From Rhizobium terricola (GTDB taxonomy: Bacteria; Pseudomonadota; Alphaproteobacteria; Rhizobiales; Rhizobiaceae), in contig NZ_JABBGK010000003.1 of NCBI RefSeq assembly GCF_012927355.1, positions 62,001 through 126,000 of the forward strand: a stretch of DNA of 64,000 nt. Reading direction: 5' to 3'. Below the pieces are notes generated by a model that did no database searches, was not told the DNA's origin, and saw only the letters and a list, made by a program, of their open reading frames with translations. Positions 41,532 to 50,896 of the stretch are shown here, piece after piece; position 1 is the first letter of the stretch, and every line of letters begins with the position of its first letter. A program made the position numbers and the translations under genes.

Positions 41532-41547
41532 ATATCATTCATGGTAT
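41532..41547. promoter_or_regulatory. LysR-type operator candidate 1 (gbpR-chvE)
   Basis: ATATCATTCATGGTAT is symmetric at 12 of 16 positions and contains a T-N11-A arrangement expected for LysR-type regulators. It starts 8 nt upstream of the gbpR start codon, where binding would repress gbpR itself. Confidence 0.4.
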
Positions 41548-41555
41548 GCAGAAAG

Positions 41556-41572
41556 TCAAACTAATCATTTGA
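41556..41572. promoter_or_regulatory. LysR-type operator candidate 2 (gbpR-chvE)
   Basis: TCAAA-N7-TTTGA, an inverted repeat 9 nt from the first site, as with the paired recognition and activation sites of LysR regulators. It lies 124 nt upstream of the chvE start. Confidence 0.4.
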
Positions 41573-41695
41573 TCGGTATATTCGCGGCGCTAAGACTCGC
41601 CTCGGATCAGGCGGGGCTCGTGCGGTCGCCGGTTCTCGCAGTGTGCGGTCATCAGAAGGAGCTGGGACCGGACTTATAGCCAAGGGAGGAATTCC

Positions 41696-42766
41696 GTGAA
41701 GAAAATTGCTACTCTTATTGCCTCTGCCGCACTGGGCATTTCGATGCTCGCGTCGCAGGCGATTGCGGAAACTAAGGGAATTGTCGGTATCTCGATGCCG
41801 ACCAAGACATCGACGCGCTGGATCTCGGACGGCGAGACGATGGAAAAGCTTTTCAAGGAAGCCGGTTACGAGCCGGACCTGCAGTTCGCGGATGACGACA
41901 TCCCGAACCAGCTCGCCCAGATCGAAAACATGGTCACCAAGGGTGCCAAGGTTCTCGTCATCGGCGCCATCGACGGTACCACGCTGTCGGACATCCTGCA
42001 GAAGTCGGCAGACGCCGGCGTCAAGGTTATCGCCTATGACCGTCTGATTCGTGACTCGGGTAACGTCGACTACTACGCCACCTTCGACAACTTCCAGGTC
42101 GGCGTTCTCCAGGCAACCAGCCTCGTTGACGGTCTGAAGGCCAAGTTCGCCGACACCAAGCCGTGGAACGTCGAACTGTTCGGCGGTTCGCCGGACGACA
42201 ACAACGCCTTCTTCTTCTACGATGGCGCGATGTCGGTCCTGCAGCCCCTGATCGACAGCGGCGACATCGTCGTGAAGTCGGGCCAGATGGGCATGGAACA
42301 GGTTGGTACGCTGCGTTGGGACGGCACCGTCGCCCAGGCTCGCATGGAGAACCTGCTGTCCTCGACCTACACCGATGCCAAGGTCAACGGCGTTCTGTCT
42401 CCCTATGACGGTCTGTCGATCGGCATTCTCTCGGCTCTGAAGGGCGTCGGCTACGGCTCGGGCGACATGGCAATGCCGGTCGTCACCGGTCAGGACGCCG
42501 AACTGCCGTCGGTCAAGTCGATCCTCGCCGACGAACAGTATTCGACCGTCTTCAAGGACACCCGCGAACTCGCCAAGGTCGCCGTCAAGATGGTTGATGC
42601 TGTCCTCCAGGGCAAGGAGCCGGAAGTTAACGACACCAAGACCTACAACAACGGTGTGAAGGTCGTTCCGTCCTACCTGCTGAAGCCGGTCGCCCTCGAC
42701 AAGGCCAATGCCAAGGACGTGCTCACGTCTTCGGGCTACTACACCGCCGACCAGATCGACAAGTAA
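41696..42766 (+). CDS. chvE: Periplasmic multiple sugar-binding protein ChvE
   Basis: A 356-residue periplasmic sugar-binding protein for the GguAB transporter. The signal peptide is [14 protein letters not shown]...QAIA (residues 1-24), and the mature protein begins [19 protein letters not shown]. In Agrobacterium ChvE binds D-galactose, L-arabinose, D-fucose and related sugars. There it also serves chemotaxis and VirA signalling; whether this organism uses it so cannot be seen. The start codon is GTG with GGGAGGA upstream. A strong terminator follows, typical of binding-protein genes expressed above their transporter genes. Confidence 0.95.
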   Translation: MKKIATLIASAALGISMLASQAIAETKGIVGISMPTKTSTRWISDGETMEKLFKEAGYEPDLQFADDDIPNQLAQIENMVTKGAKVLVIGAIDGTTLSDILQKSADAGVKVIAYDRLIRDSGNVDYYATFDNFQVGVLQATSLVDGLKAKFADTKPWNVELFGGSPDDNNAFFFYDGAMSVLQPLIDSGDIVVKSGQMGMEQVGTLRWDGTVAQARMENLLSSTYTDAKVNGVLSPYDGLSIGILSALKGVGYGSGDMAMPVVTGQDAELPSVKSILADEQYSTVFKDTRELAKVAVKMVDAVLQGKEPEVNDTKTYNNGVKVVPSYLLKPVALDKANAKDVLTSSGYYTADQIDK

Positions 42767-42783
42767 TCATCTGATCGACATTC

Positions 42784-42811
42784 GGGTCCGCGATCCTTCG
42801 CGGACCCTTTT
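42784..42811 (+). terminator. Terminator between chvE and gguA
   Basis: GGGTCCGCGA (42784-42793), loop TCCT, TCGCGGACCC (42798-42807), then TTTT. A perfect 10-bp stem 17 nt after chvE. Partial readthrough would give more binding protein than transporter. Confidence 0.88.
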
Positions 42812-42882
42812 CCCGTAGAGACTAGGGAGCTCGCGCTTCGGCTTGACGATATCGTCGCCGAACCTGCGCCGGAATTCTGCAC

Positions 42883-44418
42883 ATGGACAACATCATTCTC
42901 GAGATGCGCGGCATCACCAAGACGTTTCCCGGCGTGAAGGCCCTGGACAATGTCAGCTTCAAGGTGCGCGAAGGCGAGATCCACGCGCTGGTCGGTGAAA
43001 ACGGAGCCGGCAAGTCGACGCTGATGAAGGTGCTTTCGGGGGTCTATCCCGCCGGTACCTACGAGGGCGAAATCCACTTCGACGGCGAAGTGCGTCGTTT
43101 CTCGACCATCTCCGACAGCGAGCATCTCGGCATCATCATCATTCACCAGGAACTGGCGCTCGTGCCGCTCCTGTCGATCGCCGAAAACATCTTTCTCGGC
43201 AACGAGATAGCCAGCAACGGCGTGATCAATTGGCCCGCTACGTTTGCGCGGACCCAGGACCTTCTGGCCAAGGTCGGCCTGAAGGACGCCCCCTCGACGC
43301 TCATCACCGACATCGGTGTCGGCAAGCAACAGCTGGTCGAGATTGCCAAGGCGCTGTCGAAGAAGGTCAGGCTGCTGATCCTCGACGAGCCGACCGCATC
43401 GCTCAACGAAACCGATTCCGACGCCCTGCTCAATCTGCTTATGGAATTCCGCAAGCAGGGCATGACATCGATCATCATTTCCCACAAGCTCAACGAAATC
43501 CGCAAGGTCGCCGACCAGATCACCATCCTGCGAGATGGCGGCACCGTCGAGACGCTCGACTGTCACGGGACGGACGTGAGCGAAGACCGGATCATCCGCG
43601 GCATGGTCGGCCGTGCGATGGAAGACCGTTATCCGCCGCGCGAACCGAAGATCGGCGATACGCTGCTCGAGGTGAAGAACTGGAACGTCTTCCACCAGAA
43701 TCATCGTGACCGTCAGTTCCTTCACAATGTGAACTTCAAGGTCCGGGCCGGTGAAGTCGTCGGCATCGCCGGCCTGATGGGAGCAGGGCGCACCGAAACC
43801 GCGATGAGCATCTTCGGCAAGTCCTGGGGCCACAAGATCACCGGAGACGTCACGATGCACGGCAAGCCGGTCGATGTCAGCACGATCCCGAAGGCCATCG
43901 AGGCGGGGCTCGCCTACGTCACCGAAGACCGCAAGCATCTGGGTCTCGTGCTGAACAACAACATCATGCACAACACGACGCTTGCCAATCTGTCGGACGT
44001 ATCGTCGAACGGTTTCATCGACGAGCGGAAGGAGGCGAGCGTCGCCTCCGGCTATCGCCAGAAGCTCAGGATCCGCTCGCACTCGATCTACCAGGAAGCC
44101 GTCAACCTCTCCGGCGGCAACCAGCAGAAGGTCGTGCTGTCGAAGTGGCTGTTCACCAATCCCGAGGTCCTGATCCTCGACGAGCCGACGCGCGGCATCG
44201 ACGTCGGCGCAAAATTCGAAATCTACACCATCATCAACCAGCTTGCCGCAGAGGGTAAGGGCATCCTGATGATCTCGTCGGAAATGCCCGAACTGCTCGG
44301 AACCTGCGACCGCATCTACGTCATGAACGAAGGCCGGATCGTCGCCGAGCTCTCGAAGGAAGAAGCGAGCCAGGAATCCATCATGCGTGCCATCATGCGC
44401 TCGGGGGAGAAACACTAA
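42883..44418 (+). CDS. gguA: Sugar ABC transporter ATPase GguA
   Basis: A 511-residue protein with two tandem ATPase domains, as in all CUT2/MmsA-type sugar importers. The first has a canonical Walker [10 protein letters not shown] (about 39-47), [10 protein letters not shown] and [12 protein letters not shown]. The second has the degenerate GLMGAGRTE (about 299-307) and [18 protein letters not shown] 42883 is 116 nt after chvE, past the terminator. A 12-bp perfect palindrome GACGATATCGTC (42845-42856) lies in the leader. The stop overlaps the gguB start by 1 nt. Confidence 0.95.
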   Translation: MDNIILEMRGITKTFPGVKALDNVSFKVREGEIHALVGENGAGKSTLMKVLSGVYPAGTYEGEIHFDGEVRRFSTISDSEHLGIIIIHQELALVPLLSIAENIFLGNEIASNGVINWPATFARTQDLLAKVGLKDAPSTLITDIGVGKQQLVEIAKALSKKVRLLILDEPTASLNETDSDALLNLLMEFRKQGMTSIIISHKLNEIRKVADQITILRDGGTVETLDCHGTDVSEDRIIRGMVGRAMEDRYPPREPKIGDTLLEVKNWNVFHQNHRDRQFLHNVNFKVRAGEVVGIAGLMGAGRTETAMSIFGKSWGHKITGDVTMHGKPVDVSTIPKAIEAGLAYVTEDRKHLGLVLNNNIMHNTTLANLSDVSSNGFIDERKEASVASGYRQKLRIRSHSIYQEAVNLSGGNQQKVVLSKWLFTNPEVLILDEPTRGIDVGAKFEIYTIINQLAAEGKGILMISSEMPELLGTCDRIYVMNEGRIVAELSKEEASQESIMRAIMRSGEKH

Positions 44419-45629
44419 TGGCCATCGACACCCGCACCGAAACCCCGAAAGTCTCCGTCAGCGACTATCTGAGGAAGAACATCCGCGAATACGGCCTGCT
44501 GCTCGCGCTCGTCGTCATCATGCTGTTCTTCCAGTTCATGACGAACAACGTTCTGTTCAAACCGGTCAACATCACCAACCTGGTGCTGCAGAACTCCTTC
44601 ATCGTCATCATGGCGCTCGGCATGCTGCTGATCATCGTCGCCGGACACATCGACCTGTCGGTCGGGTCGATCGTCGCCTTCATTGGTGGTATCTCGGCGA
44701 TCATGCTGGTCAAATGGGGCTGGCACTTCTCGCTGGTCGTGCCGCTCTGCCTCATCCTCGGCGCTGCCATGGGTGCTGCCCAGGGCTACTGGGTCGCCTA
44801 TCAGAAGATCCCGTCCTTCATCGTGACGCTCGCCGGCATGCTGGTCTTCCGCGGCCTGACCTATGTCGTGCTCGAGGGCCGCCCGATCGGTCCGTTCCCG
44901 AAGGAATTCCAGCTGCTGTCGACCGGCTTCATCCCGGACTTCCTGTCGTTCACCGATCCGGCCACCAGCCTGATCAAGAACTACGTGGCGCTGGTCGCGG
45001 TCCTCGCGCTGGTCGGCTGGGCCGTCTATTCGGGTCTCAAGAGCCGCGCGCTCAACGACAAGCACGGCACGCCAAACGAGCCCTTCATCTTCTTCGCCGG
45101 CCAGATGCTGGTCATCAGCGCGGTCGCCATCTTCCTCGGCTTCCAGCTGTCGACCTATCGCGGCCTGCCGAACGTGCTCGTCGTCATGGGCGTGCTCATC
45201 GCCTTCTACACCTTCATTACGACCCGCTCGACGATCGGCCGTCGCATCTATGCGATGGGCGGCAACGAAAAGGCGGCCAAGCTCTCGGGCATCAATACCG
45301 AGCGGCTGACCTTCTATACCTTCGTCAACATGGGTGTGCTTGCGGCGCTTGCCGGCATGATCATCGCGGCCCGCCTCAATTCGGCGACCCCGAAGGCCGG
45401 CGTAGGCTTCGAGCTCGACGTTATCGCGGCCTGCTTCATCGGCGGCGCATCGGCCTCGGGCGGCGTGGGACGCATCATCGGCGCGGTCATCGGCGCCTTC
45501 ATCATGGGTGTCATGAACAACGGCATGTCGATCATGGGTATCGGCATCGACTACCAGCAGCTCATCAAGGGCCTGGTCCTGCTCGCAGCCGTCTTCTTCG
45601 ACGTGTACAACAAGAACAAAGCAGTCTGA
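44418..45629 (+). CDS. gguB: Sugar ABC transporter permease GguB
   Basis: A 403-residue inner-membrane permease with about 10 helices, forming the channel for ChvE-bound sugars. The EAA-like region and GGNEKAAKLSGINTERLTFYTF (described by position, near 280-301) are typical of the branched sugar permease family (BPD_transp_2). IAACFIGGASASGGVGRI near 335-352 is the conserved loop. It is longer than RbsC-type permeases because of a segment after helix 5 (RGLTYVVLEGRPIGPF...), as in XylH. ATG overlaps the gguA stop; gguC follows after 9 nt. Confidence 0.94.
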   Translation: MAIDTRTETPKVSVSDYLRKNIREYGLLLALVVIMLFFQFMTNNVLFKPVNITNLVLQNSFIVIMALGMLLIIVAGHIDLSVGSIVAFIGGISAIMLVKWGWHFSLVVPLCLILGAAMGAAQGYWVAYQKIPSFIVTLAGMLVFRGLTYVVLEGRPIGPFPKEFQLLSTGFIPDFLSFTDPATSLIKNYVALVAVLALVGWAVYSGLKSRALNDKHGTPNEPFIFFAGQMLVISAVAIFLGFQLSTYRGLPNVLVVMGVLIAFYTFITTRSTIGRRIYAMGGNEKAAKLSGINTERLTFYTFVNMGVLAALAGMIIAARLNSATPKAGVGFELDVIAACFIGGASASGGVGRIIGAVIGAFIMGVMNNGMSIMGIGIDYQQLIKGLVLLAAVFFDVYNKNKAV

Positions 45630-45638
45630 GGTAAGGGC

Positions 45639-46604
45639 ATGTTTCTTTCGCAATTGAAGGCCGGTGGTGTGATCTGCCGCCAGGGGGAATCCGCGCGCAT
45701 CGTTCCGGGCTTCTCCTCGACATATGATCTCGCGAAGGCCGCCGTCGAAGCCGGTTCGTCGCTGGCGGCCGTGATCGAGAGCGCGGGTGCCGGCGAAACC
45801 GTCGATCTTGCGGCTCTTGCGGCCTCCGGCAAGCTCGACTGCCCGGTCCGTCACCCGGATGCCGCCCATATGTTCCTCACCGGTACGGGGCTCACCCATA
45901 CCGGATCGGCTTCGGCCCGCGATAGCATGCACGCCGACACCGTCGGCATGAGCGACTCGATGAAGATGTTCCGCATGGGCCTCGAGGGCGGCAAGCCGAA
46001 GGCCGGCGAAACCGGCGTCCAGCCCGAGTGGTTCTACAAGGGCACCGGCGTCAATGCCGTCGCCCCGGAATCGCCGCTGGTATCGCCGTCCTTCGCGCTC
46101 GACGGTGGCGAAGAACCCGAGATCGCTGGCTTCTACCTGATCGGCAAGGACGGAACGCCGTTCCGCATGGGCTTCTCGCTGGCGAACGAGTTTTCCGACC
46201 ACGTGACGGAAAAGATCAACTATCTCTACCTTGCCCATTCCAAGCTCCGGCCGGCCTCCTTCGGCCCCGAAATGCTGGTCGGCCCGCTGCCGGCCCATAT
46301 CGAGGGCACCTCCCGCATCCTGCGCGGCGGCAAGGTGGTCTGGGAAAAGCCGTTCCTGTCAGGCGAGGACAACATGTCCCACACGATTGCAAACCTCGAA
46401 TACCATCACTTCAAGTACGGCCTGTTCCGTCAGCCCGGCGACCTGCATGTGCACATGTTTGGCACGGCGACGTTGTCGTTTGCCGACGGCATGAAGGCCG
46501 AGGAAGGCGATGTGTTCGAAGTCCAGGCAGCCCAGTTCGGCCTGCCGCTCAAGAACCCCCTGGCACATGCCAGCTCTGAAGCCATCGACGTAACAACCCT
46601 CTGA
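45639..46604 (+). CDS. gguC: GguC / AraD1-family protein (fumarylacetoacetate hydrolase fold)
   Basis: A 321-residue cytoplasmic protein of the FAA-hydrolase-like fold, named GguC in the Agrobacterium chvE locus and AraD1 in current family naming. Members are thought to dehydrate 2-keto-3-deoxy-L-arabonate to 2,5-dioxovalerate. Visible family segments are PEWFYKGTGVNAV (about 129-141), GEEPEIAGFYLIGKDG (about 157-172), GFSLANEFSDH (about 176-186) and the C-terminal MFGTATLSFADGMKAEEGD. It is not a transport component despite its place after gguB. SD GAGG upstream. The dioxovalerate dehydrogenase further along the operon is the logical next enzyme. Confidence 0.85.
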   Translation: MFLSQLKAGGVICRQGESARIVPGFSSTYDLAKAAVEAGSSLAAVIESAGAGETVDLAALAASGKLDCPVRHPDAAHMFLTGTGLTHTGSASARDSMHADTVGMSDSMKMFRMGLEGGKPKAGETGVQPEWFYKGTGVNAVAPESPLVSPSFALDGGEEPEIAGFYLIGKDGTPFRMGFSLANEFSDHVTEKINYLYLAHSKLRPASFGPEMLVGPLPAHIEGTSRILRGGKVVWEKPFLSGEDNMSHTIANLEYHHFKYGLFRQPGDLHVHMFGTATLSFADGMKAEEGDVFEVQAAQFGLPLKNPLAHASSEAIDVTTL

Positions 46605-46657
46605 ACAGGCCGCCGACGAGGGGCGGGCAGGTTCGGATAAGAGAACAGAGAATAGCC

Positions 46658-48403
46658 ATGAGCGCATTCAAACCGGCCGCTTGGCCACGCAAGCTCAGAT
46701 CCCAGGAATGGTTCGGCGGCAACAGCCGCGACAACATCTATCACCGCGGCTGGCTGAAGAACCAGGGCCATCCGCACGACCTGTTCGACGGCCGTCCCGT
46801 GATCGGCATCATGAACACCTGGTCGGATCTCACCCCCTGCAACGGGCACCTGCGCGAACTCGCCGAGAAGGTGAAGGCAGGCGTCTGGGAAGCCGGTGGC
46901 TTCCCGGTCGAAGTTCCGGTGTTCTCGGCTTCCGAAAACACCTACCGTCCGACGGCGATGATGTACCGCAACCTTGCCGCACTCGCGGTCGAGGAAGCGA
47001 TCCGCGGCCAGCCGATCGACGGCGTCGTGCTGCTGGTCGGTTGCGACAAGACCACGCCGTCGCTGCTCATGGGCGCCGCCTCCGTCGACCTGCCGACCAT
47101 CATGGTGTCCGGCGGACCGATGCTGAACGGCTATTTCCGTGGCGAGCGCGTCGGCTCCGGCACCCATCTGTGGAAGTTCTCCGAAGCCGTGAAGGCCGGC
47201 GAGATGACGCAGGAGGAATTCCTCGAGGCCGAGGCCTCGATGTCGCGCTCGACCGGCACCTGCAACACGATGGGCACCGCTTCCACCATGGCCTCCATGA
47301 TGGAATCGCTCGGCATGACGCTGTCGGGCAATGCCGCCATCCCGGCGGTCGACAGCCGCCGCCGCGCGATGTCGCAGCTCACCGGCCGCCGCATCGTGCA
47401 GATGGTCAAGGACGACCTGAAGCCCTCCGACATCCTGACCAAGGCCGCCTTCGAGAACGCCATCCGCACCAACGGGGCGATCGGTGGTTCCACCAATGCC
47501 GTCGTGCATCTTCTGGCGATCGCCGGTCGCGTCGGCATCGACCTGACGCTCTCCGACTGGGACCGCCTCGGCCGCGACATCCCGACCATCGTCAACCTCA
47601 TGCCGTCGGGCGAATACCTGATGGAAGAGTTCTTCTACGCCGGCGGCCTGCCGGTCGTGCTGAGGATGCTCGGTGAAGCCGGCAAGCTCCACAAGGATGC
47701 ACTCACGGTCTCCGGCGGGGCGATCTGGGACGAAGTCAAGGACGTCCGCAACTGGAACGACGACGTCATCCGTCCGGTCGAGCGGGCGCTCACCCAGCAG
47801 GGCGGAATCGCCGTGCTCAAGGGCAACCTTGCGCCGAAGGGCTGTGTTCTCAAGCCGTCGGCGGCTTCTCCGCACCTGATGCAGCATCGTGGCCGAGCCG
47901 TGGTGTTCGAAGACATCGACGACTACAAGGCCAAGATCAACGACGAGTCCCTCGACATCGACGAGACCTGCGTGATGGTCATGAAGAACTGTGGTCCGCG
48001 CGGCTATCCGGGCATGGCCGAGGTCGGCAACATGGGCCTGCCGCCCAAGGTGCTCCGCAAGGGCATCACCGACATGGTTCGCATTTCGGATGCTCGCATG
48101 TCCGGCACGGCTTATGGCACGGTTCTCCTGCACACCTCTCCGGAAGCCGCCGTAGGCGGGCCGTTGGCCGTGGTCAGGAATGGCGACATGATCGAGATCG
48201 ACGTGGCCAACCGCCGCGTTCACCTCGACATTCCGGACGAGGAACTGCAGCGGCGCCTGGCCGCCTGGCGTCCGGCGACCGAACCGCCGGCAAGCGGCTA
48301 TGCGCGGATGTTCCACGACCATGTCGAAGGTGCCGATACCGGCGCCGACTTCGACTTCCTGAAGGGTTGCCGCGGTTCGGCCGTCGGCAAGGACTCGCAC
48401 TGA
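46658..48403 (+). CDS. Sugar-acid dehydratase of the IlvD/Edd family (L-arabonate / D-galactonate dehydratase)
   Basis: A 581-residue iron-sulfur dehydratase. The three cluster or metal-binding segments of the family are present: LTPCNGHL (Cys near 66), LLVGCDKTTPS (Cys near 131) and TGTCNTMGTAST (Cys near 203). The opening LRSQEWFGGNSRDNIYHRGWLKNQG is typical of sugar-acid rather than dihydroxy-acid dehydratases. In this operon it would convert L-arabonate and/or D-galactonate to the 2-keto-3-deoxy acid. It follows gguC by 53 nt and precedes the sugar dehydrogenase by 13 nt. Substrate preference cannot be decided from sequence. Confidence 0.85.
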   Translation: MSAFKPAAWPRKLRSQEWFGGNSRDNIYHRGWLKNQGHPHDLFDGRPVIGIMNTWSDLTPCNGHLRELAEKVKAGVWEAGGFPVEVPVFSASENTYRPTAMMYRNLAALAVEEAIRGQPIDGVVLLVGCDKTTPSLLMGAASVDLPTIMVSGGPMLNGYFRGERVGSGTHLWKFSEAVKAGEMTQEEFLEAEASMSRSTGTCNTMGTASTMASMMESLGMTLSGNAAIPAVDSRRRAMSQLTGRRIVQMVKDDLKPSDILTKAAFENAIRTNGAIGGSTNAVVHLLAIAGRVGIDLTLSDWDRLGRDIPTIVNLMPSGEYLMEEFFYAGGLPVVLRMLGEAGKLHKDALTVSGGAIWDEVKDVRNWNDDVIRPVERALTQQGGIAVLKGNLAPKGCVLKPSAASPHLMQHRGRAVVFEDIDDYKAKINDESLDIDETCVMVMKNCGPRGYPGMAEVGNMGLPPKVLRKGITDMVRISDARMSGTAYGTVLLHTSPEAAVGGPLAVVRNGDMIEIDVANRRVHLDIPDEELQRRLAAWRPATEPPASGYARMFHDHVEGADTGADFDFLKGCRGSAVGKDSH

Positions 48404-48416
48404 CAGAGACAGGCTG

Positions 48417-49352
48417 ATGACTGCCCAGACCCGTATCCCGCTCGCCATTGCCGGCATCGGCAAGATCGCCCGAGACCAGCATATCCCGTCGGTCGCAGGC
48501 GGCGAAGACTTCGACCTGAAGGCAGCCGTCAGCCGTCACGGTAAGGTTGAAGGCATCGAGAACTTCGAAGATTTCGATGCCTTCCTCGCAAAACGTCCGG
48601 ATATCCGTGCGGTGTCGCTCTGCACGCCGCCGGAAGTCCGTTTCGACATGGCCAAGAAGGCGATCGCCGCCGGCCATGACGTCCTGATGGAGAAACCGCC
48701 GGCGACCACGCTCGGCGAGGCCGAAGCGCTGGCTGACCTGGCAAGGGAGGCGGGCGTCACGCTTTTTGCCACTTGGCATTCGCGCTTCGCCCTCGGCGTC
48801 GAGCCGGCCCGTGCCTGGCTCGCCGACAAGGCAATCCGGTCGATCGAGATCGTCTGGAAGGAAGACGTGCGCCGCTGGCATCCCGGCCAGGCATGGATCT
48901 GGGAGCCGGGCGGCTTCGGCGTCTTCGATCCGGGCATCAATGCCCTGTCGATCCTGACCGCCATCGTGCCCGGGCGGATCCGGGTCGAAAAGGCGAACCT
49001 GTCCTTCCCCGCCAATCGCAAGCAGCCGATCGCGGCCGACATTTCCATGCGCACGGCGTCTGGTGCTCCGATCTCCGCCGCGTTCGACTGGCGCCAGGAA
49101 GGTCGGCAAACCTGGGACATCACGGTCGAGACCGATGCCGGTACGCTTCGCCTGTCGAAGGGGGGCGCCGAGCTTTTCATCGACGGCGTCGAGAAAACCG
49201 CTGGACCCGACCGGGAATATGCGGGCATCTACGAGCGCTTTGCCGCGCTCATCCGGGCGCGTGAGAGCGACGTCGACTATCAGCCGCTGCGGCTGGTAGC
49301 GGATGCCTTCCTCTGTGGCGAACGTCGCGAAGTCGCGGCCTTCGAAGATTGA
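48417..49352 (+). CDS. Gfo/Idh-type sugar 1-dehydrogenase (D-galactose / L-arabinose)
   Basis: A 311-residue NAD(P)-dependent oxidoreductase. The Rossmann motif IAGIGKIARDQHIPSV (about 11-26) and LMEKPPATTLGEAEAL (about 90-105), holding the catalytic Lys, match galactose 1-dehydrogenase and the Azospirillum L-arabinose 1-dehydrogenase. WEPGGFGVFDPGINALSIL is the substrate-site segment with the conserved Asp/Asn. Oxidation at C1 would give the lactone that starts the pathway encoded here. It sits between the dehydratase and the aldehyde dehydrogenase genes. Confidence 0.83.
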   Translation: MTAQTRIPLAIAGIGKIARDQHIPSVAGGEDFDLKAAVSRHGKVEGIENFEDFDAFLAKRPDIRAVSLCTPPEVRFDMAKKAIAAGHDVLMEKPPATTLGEAEALADLAREAGVTLFATWHSRFALGVEPARAWLADKAIRSIEIVWKEDVRRWHPGQAWIWEPGGFGVFDPGINALSILTAIVPGRIRVEKANLSFPANRKQPIAADISMRTASGAPISAAFDWRQEGRQTWDITVETDAGTLRLSKGGAELFIDGVEKTAGPDREYAGIYERFAALIRARESDVDYQPLRLVADAFLCGERREVAAFED

Positions 49353-49373
49353 AATCTGACAGGATAAAAGATC

Positions 49374-50888
49374 ATGGCGTATGAGTTCACGGGCAAGCAC
49401 CTGATTGCCGGCCGTTGGGTCGGTGGCGAGGAGACCTTTGCGTCTTCGCCAGCGGAAGGCCCTGTGCGCCGTTTCTCGGTCGGTTCGGCCGAGCTGGTCG
49501 ACGATGCAGTTCGCGCCGCCGAACAGGCCTTTGAAACCTATGGCTATTCGAGCCGGGCCGAGCGTGCCGCCTTCCTCGAAGCCATTGCCGAGGAAATCGA
49601 CGCACGCGGCGACGACATCACCGAAATCGGTTCCGGTGAAACGGGGCTGCCCAAGGCGCGCCTCGTCGGTGAACGCGGCCGGACCGTCGGCCAGCTTCGG
49701 CTGTTCGCCTCGCACATCCTGAAGGGTGACTATCTCGACCGGCGCCATGACGCGGCCCTGCCGGACCGCCAGCCCTTGCCGCGCTCCGACCTCAGGCTGA
49801 TGCAGCGCCCGATCGGGCCCGTCGGCGTCTTCGGTGCCTCGAACTTTCCGCTTGCCTTCTCGACTGCCGGCGGCGATACGGCCTCGGCGCTTGCGGCGGG
49901 CTGCCCCGTCGTGGTCAAGGGTCATGAAGCTCATCCTGGTACGGCCGAAATCGTCGCGGCGGCTATCGATGCCGCGATCCGCCGTACCGGTGTGCATCCC
50001 GGCGTCTTCTCGCTCGTACAGGGCGGTCGCCGCGACGTTGGCACGGCGCTTGTCCAGCACCCGTTGATCAAGGCCGTCGGCTTTACCGGCTCGCTTGCAG
50101 GAGGCAGGGCGCTTTTCGATCTCTGCACACGTCGCCCGGAGCCCATCCCGTTCTTCGGTGAGCTCGGCTCGGTCAACCCGATGTTCCTCCTTCCCGAGGC
50201 GATTGCGTTGCGCGGCGAGGCCATCGCGAAGGGCTGGGTCGGTTCGTTGACCATGGGGGCAGGCCAGTTCTGCACCAATCCGGGTATTGTCGTGCTGATC
50301 GAAAGCGCGGCCTCCGACGCCTTTTCCAAGGCAGCCGAACAGGCGCTTTCCGCAATCGGCCCGCAGACCATGCTGACGGATGGCATGGCGGATGCCTACC
50401 GCAAGGGTGCGACGAAGATCGCTTCCGCGGAAGGGGTTCGGACCGTGCTCACCTCGACCTGCGACCTGCGCAATGCAACGCCTTATCTTTTCACCACGAC
50501 CGGTGCCGAATGGCTTGCGAACCATGCGCTCGGCGAGGAGGTCTTCGGGCCGCTCGGAATGATCGTGACGGTCAAAGATGCCGACGAGATGGTCGCGGTC
50601 GCCCGTAGCCTCGAAGGCCAGCTGACCGCTTCGCTGCATCTGGAAGCGGCAGACCAGCGCCTCGCGGCGCGGCTTCTGCCCATCCTTGAGCGCAAGGCCG
50701 GCCGCATTCTCGCGAATGGGTTCCCGACCGGCGTGGAGGTTGCCGATTCGATGGTTCATGGTGGCCCCTATCCGGCGTCCACCAACTTCGGCGCCACCTC
50801 GGTCGGCACCATGGCCATCCGCCGCTTCCTGCGCCCGGTGTGCTACCAGGATATTCCGGTCGCACTTCTTCCCGAAGACCTGCGCTGA
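49374..50888 (+). CDS. 2,5-dioxovalerate (alpha-ketoglutarate semialdehyde) dehydrogenase
   Basis: A 504-residue aldehyde dehydrogenase. The catalytic Cys300 is in GAGQFCTNPG and the general base Glu263 in FFGELGS. NAD-binding residues lie in FGASNFPLAFSTAGGDTASALAAGCPVVVKGHEAHP (described by position, about 159-194). The FSTAGGDTASALAAGCPV segment and the C-terminal GFPTGVEV...HGGPYPAST are typical of the alpha-KGSA dehydrogenase group, which oxidises the arabinose-pathway semialdehyde to 2-oxoglutarate. It follows the sugar dehydrogenase by 21 nt. Its presence in a galactose operon implies a second, pentose exit. Confidence 0.87.
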   Translation: MAYEFTGKHLIAGRWVGGEETFASSPAEGPVRRFSVGSAELVDDAVRAAEQAFETYGYSSRAERAAFLEAIAEEIDARGDDITEIGSGETGLPKARLVGERGRTVGQLRLFASHILKGDYLDRRHDAALPDRQPLPRSDLRLMQRPIGPVGVFGASNFPLAFSTAGGDTASALAAGCPVVVKGHEAHPGTAEIVAAAIDAAIRRTGVHPGVFSLVQGGRRDVGTALVQHPLIKAVGFTGSLAGGRALFDLCTRRPEPIPFFGELGSVNPMFLLPEAIALRGEAIAKGWVGSLTMGAGQFCTNPGIVVLIESAASDAFSKAAEQALSAIGPQTMLTDGMADAYRKGATKIASAEGVRTVLTSTCDLRNATPYLFTTTGAEWLANHALGEEVFGPLGMIVTVKDADEMVAVARSLEGQLTASLHLEAADQRLAARLLPILERKAGRILANGFPTGVEVADSMVHGGPYPASTNFGATSVGTMAIRRFLRPVCYQDIPVALLPEDLR

Positions 50889-50896
50889 GGTCCTCC

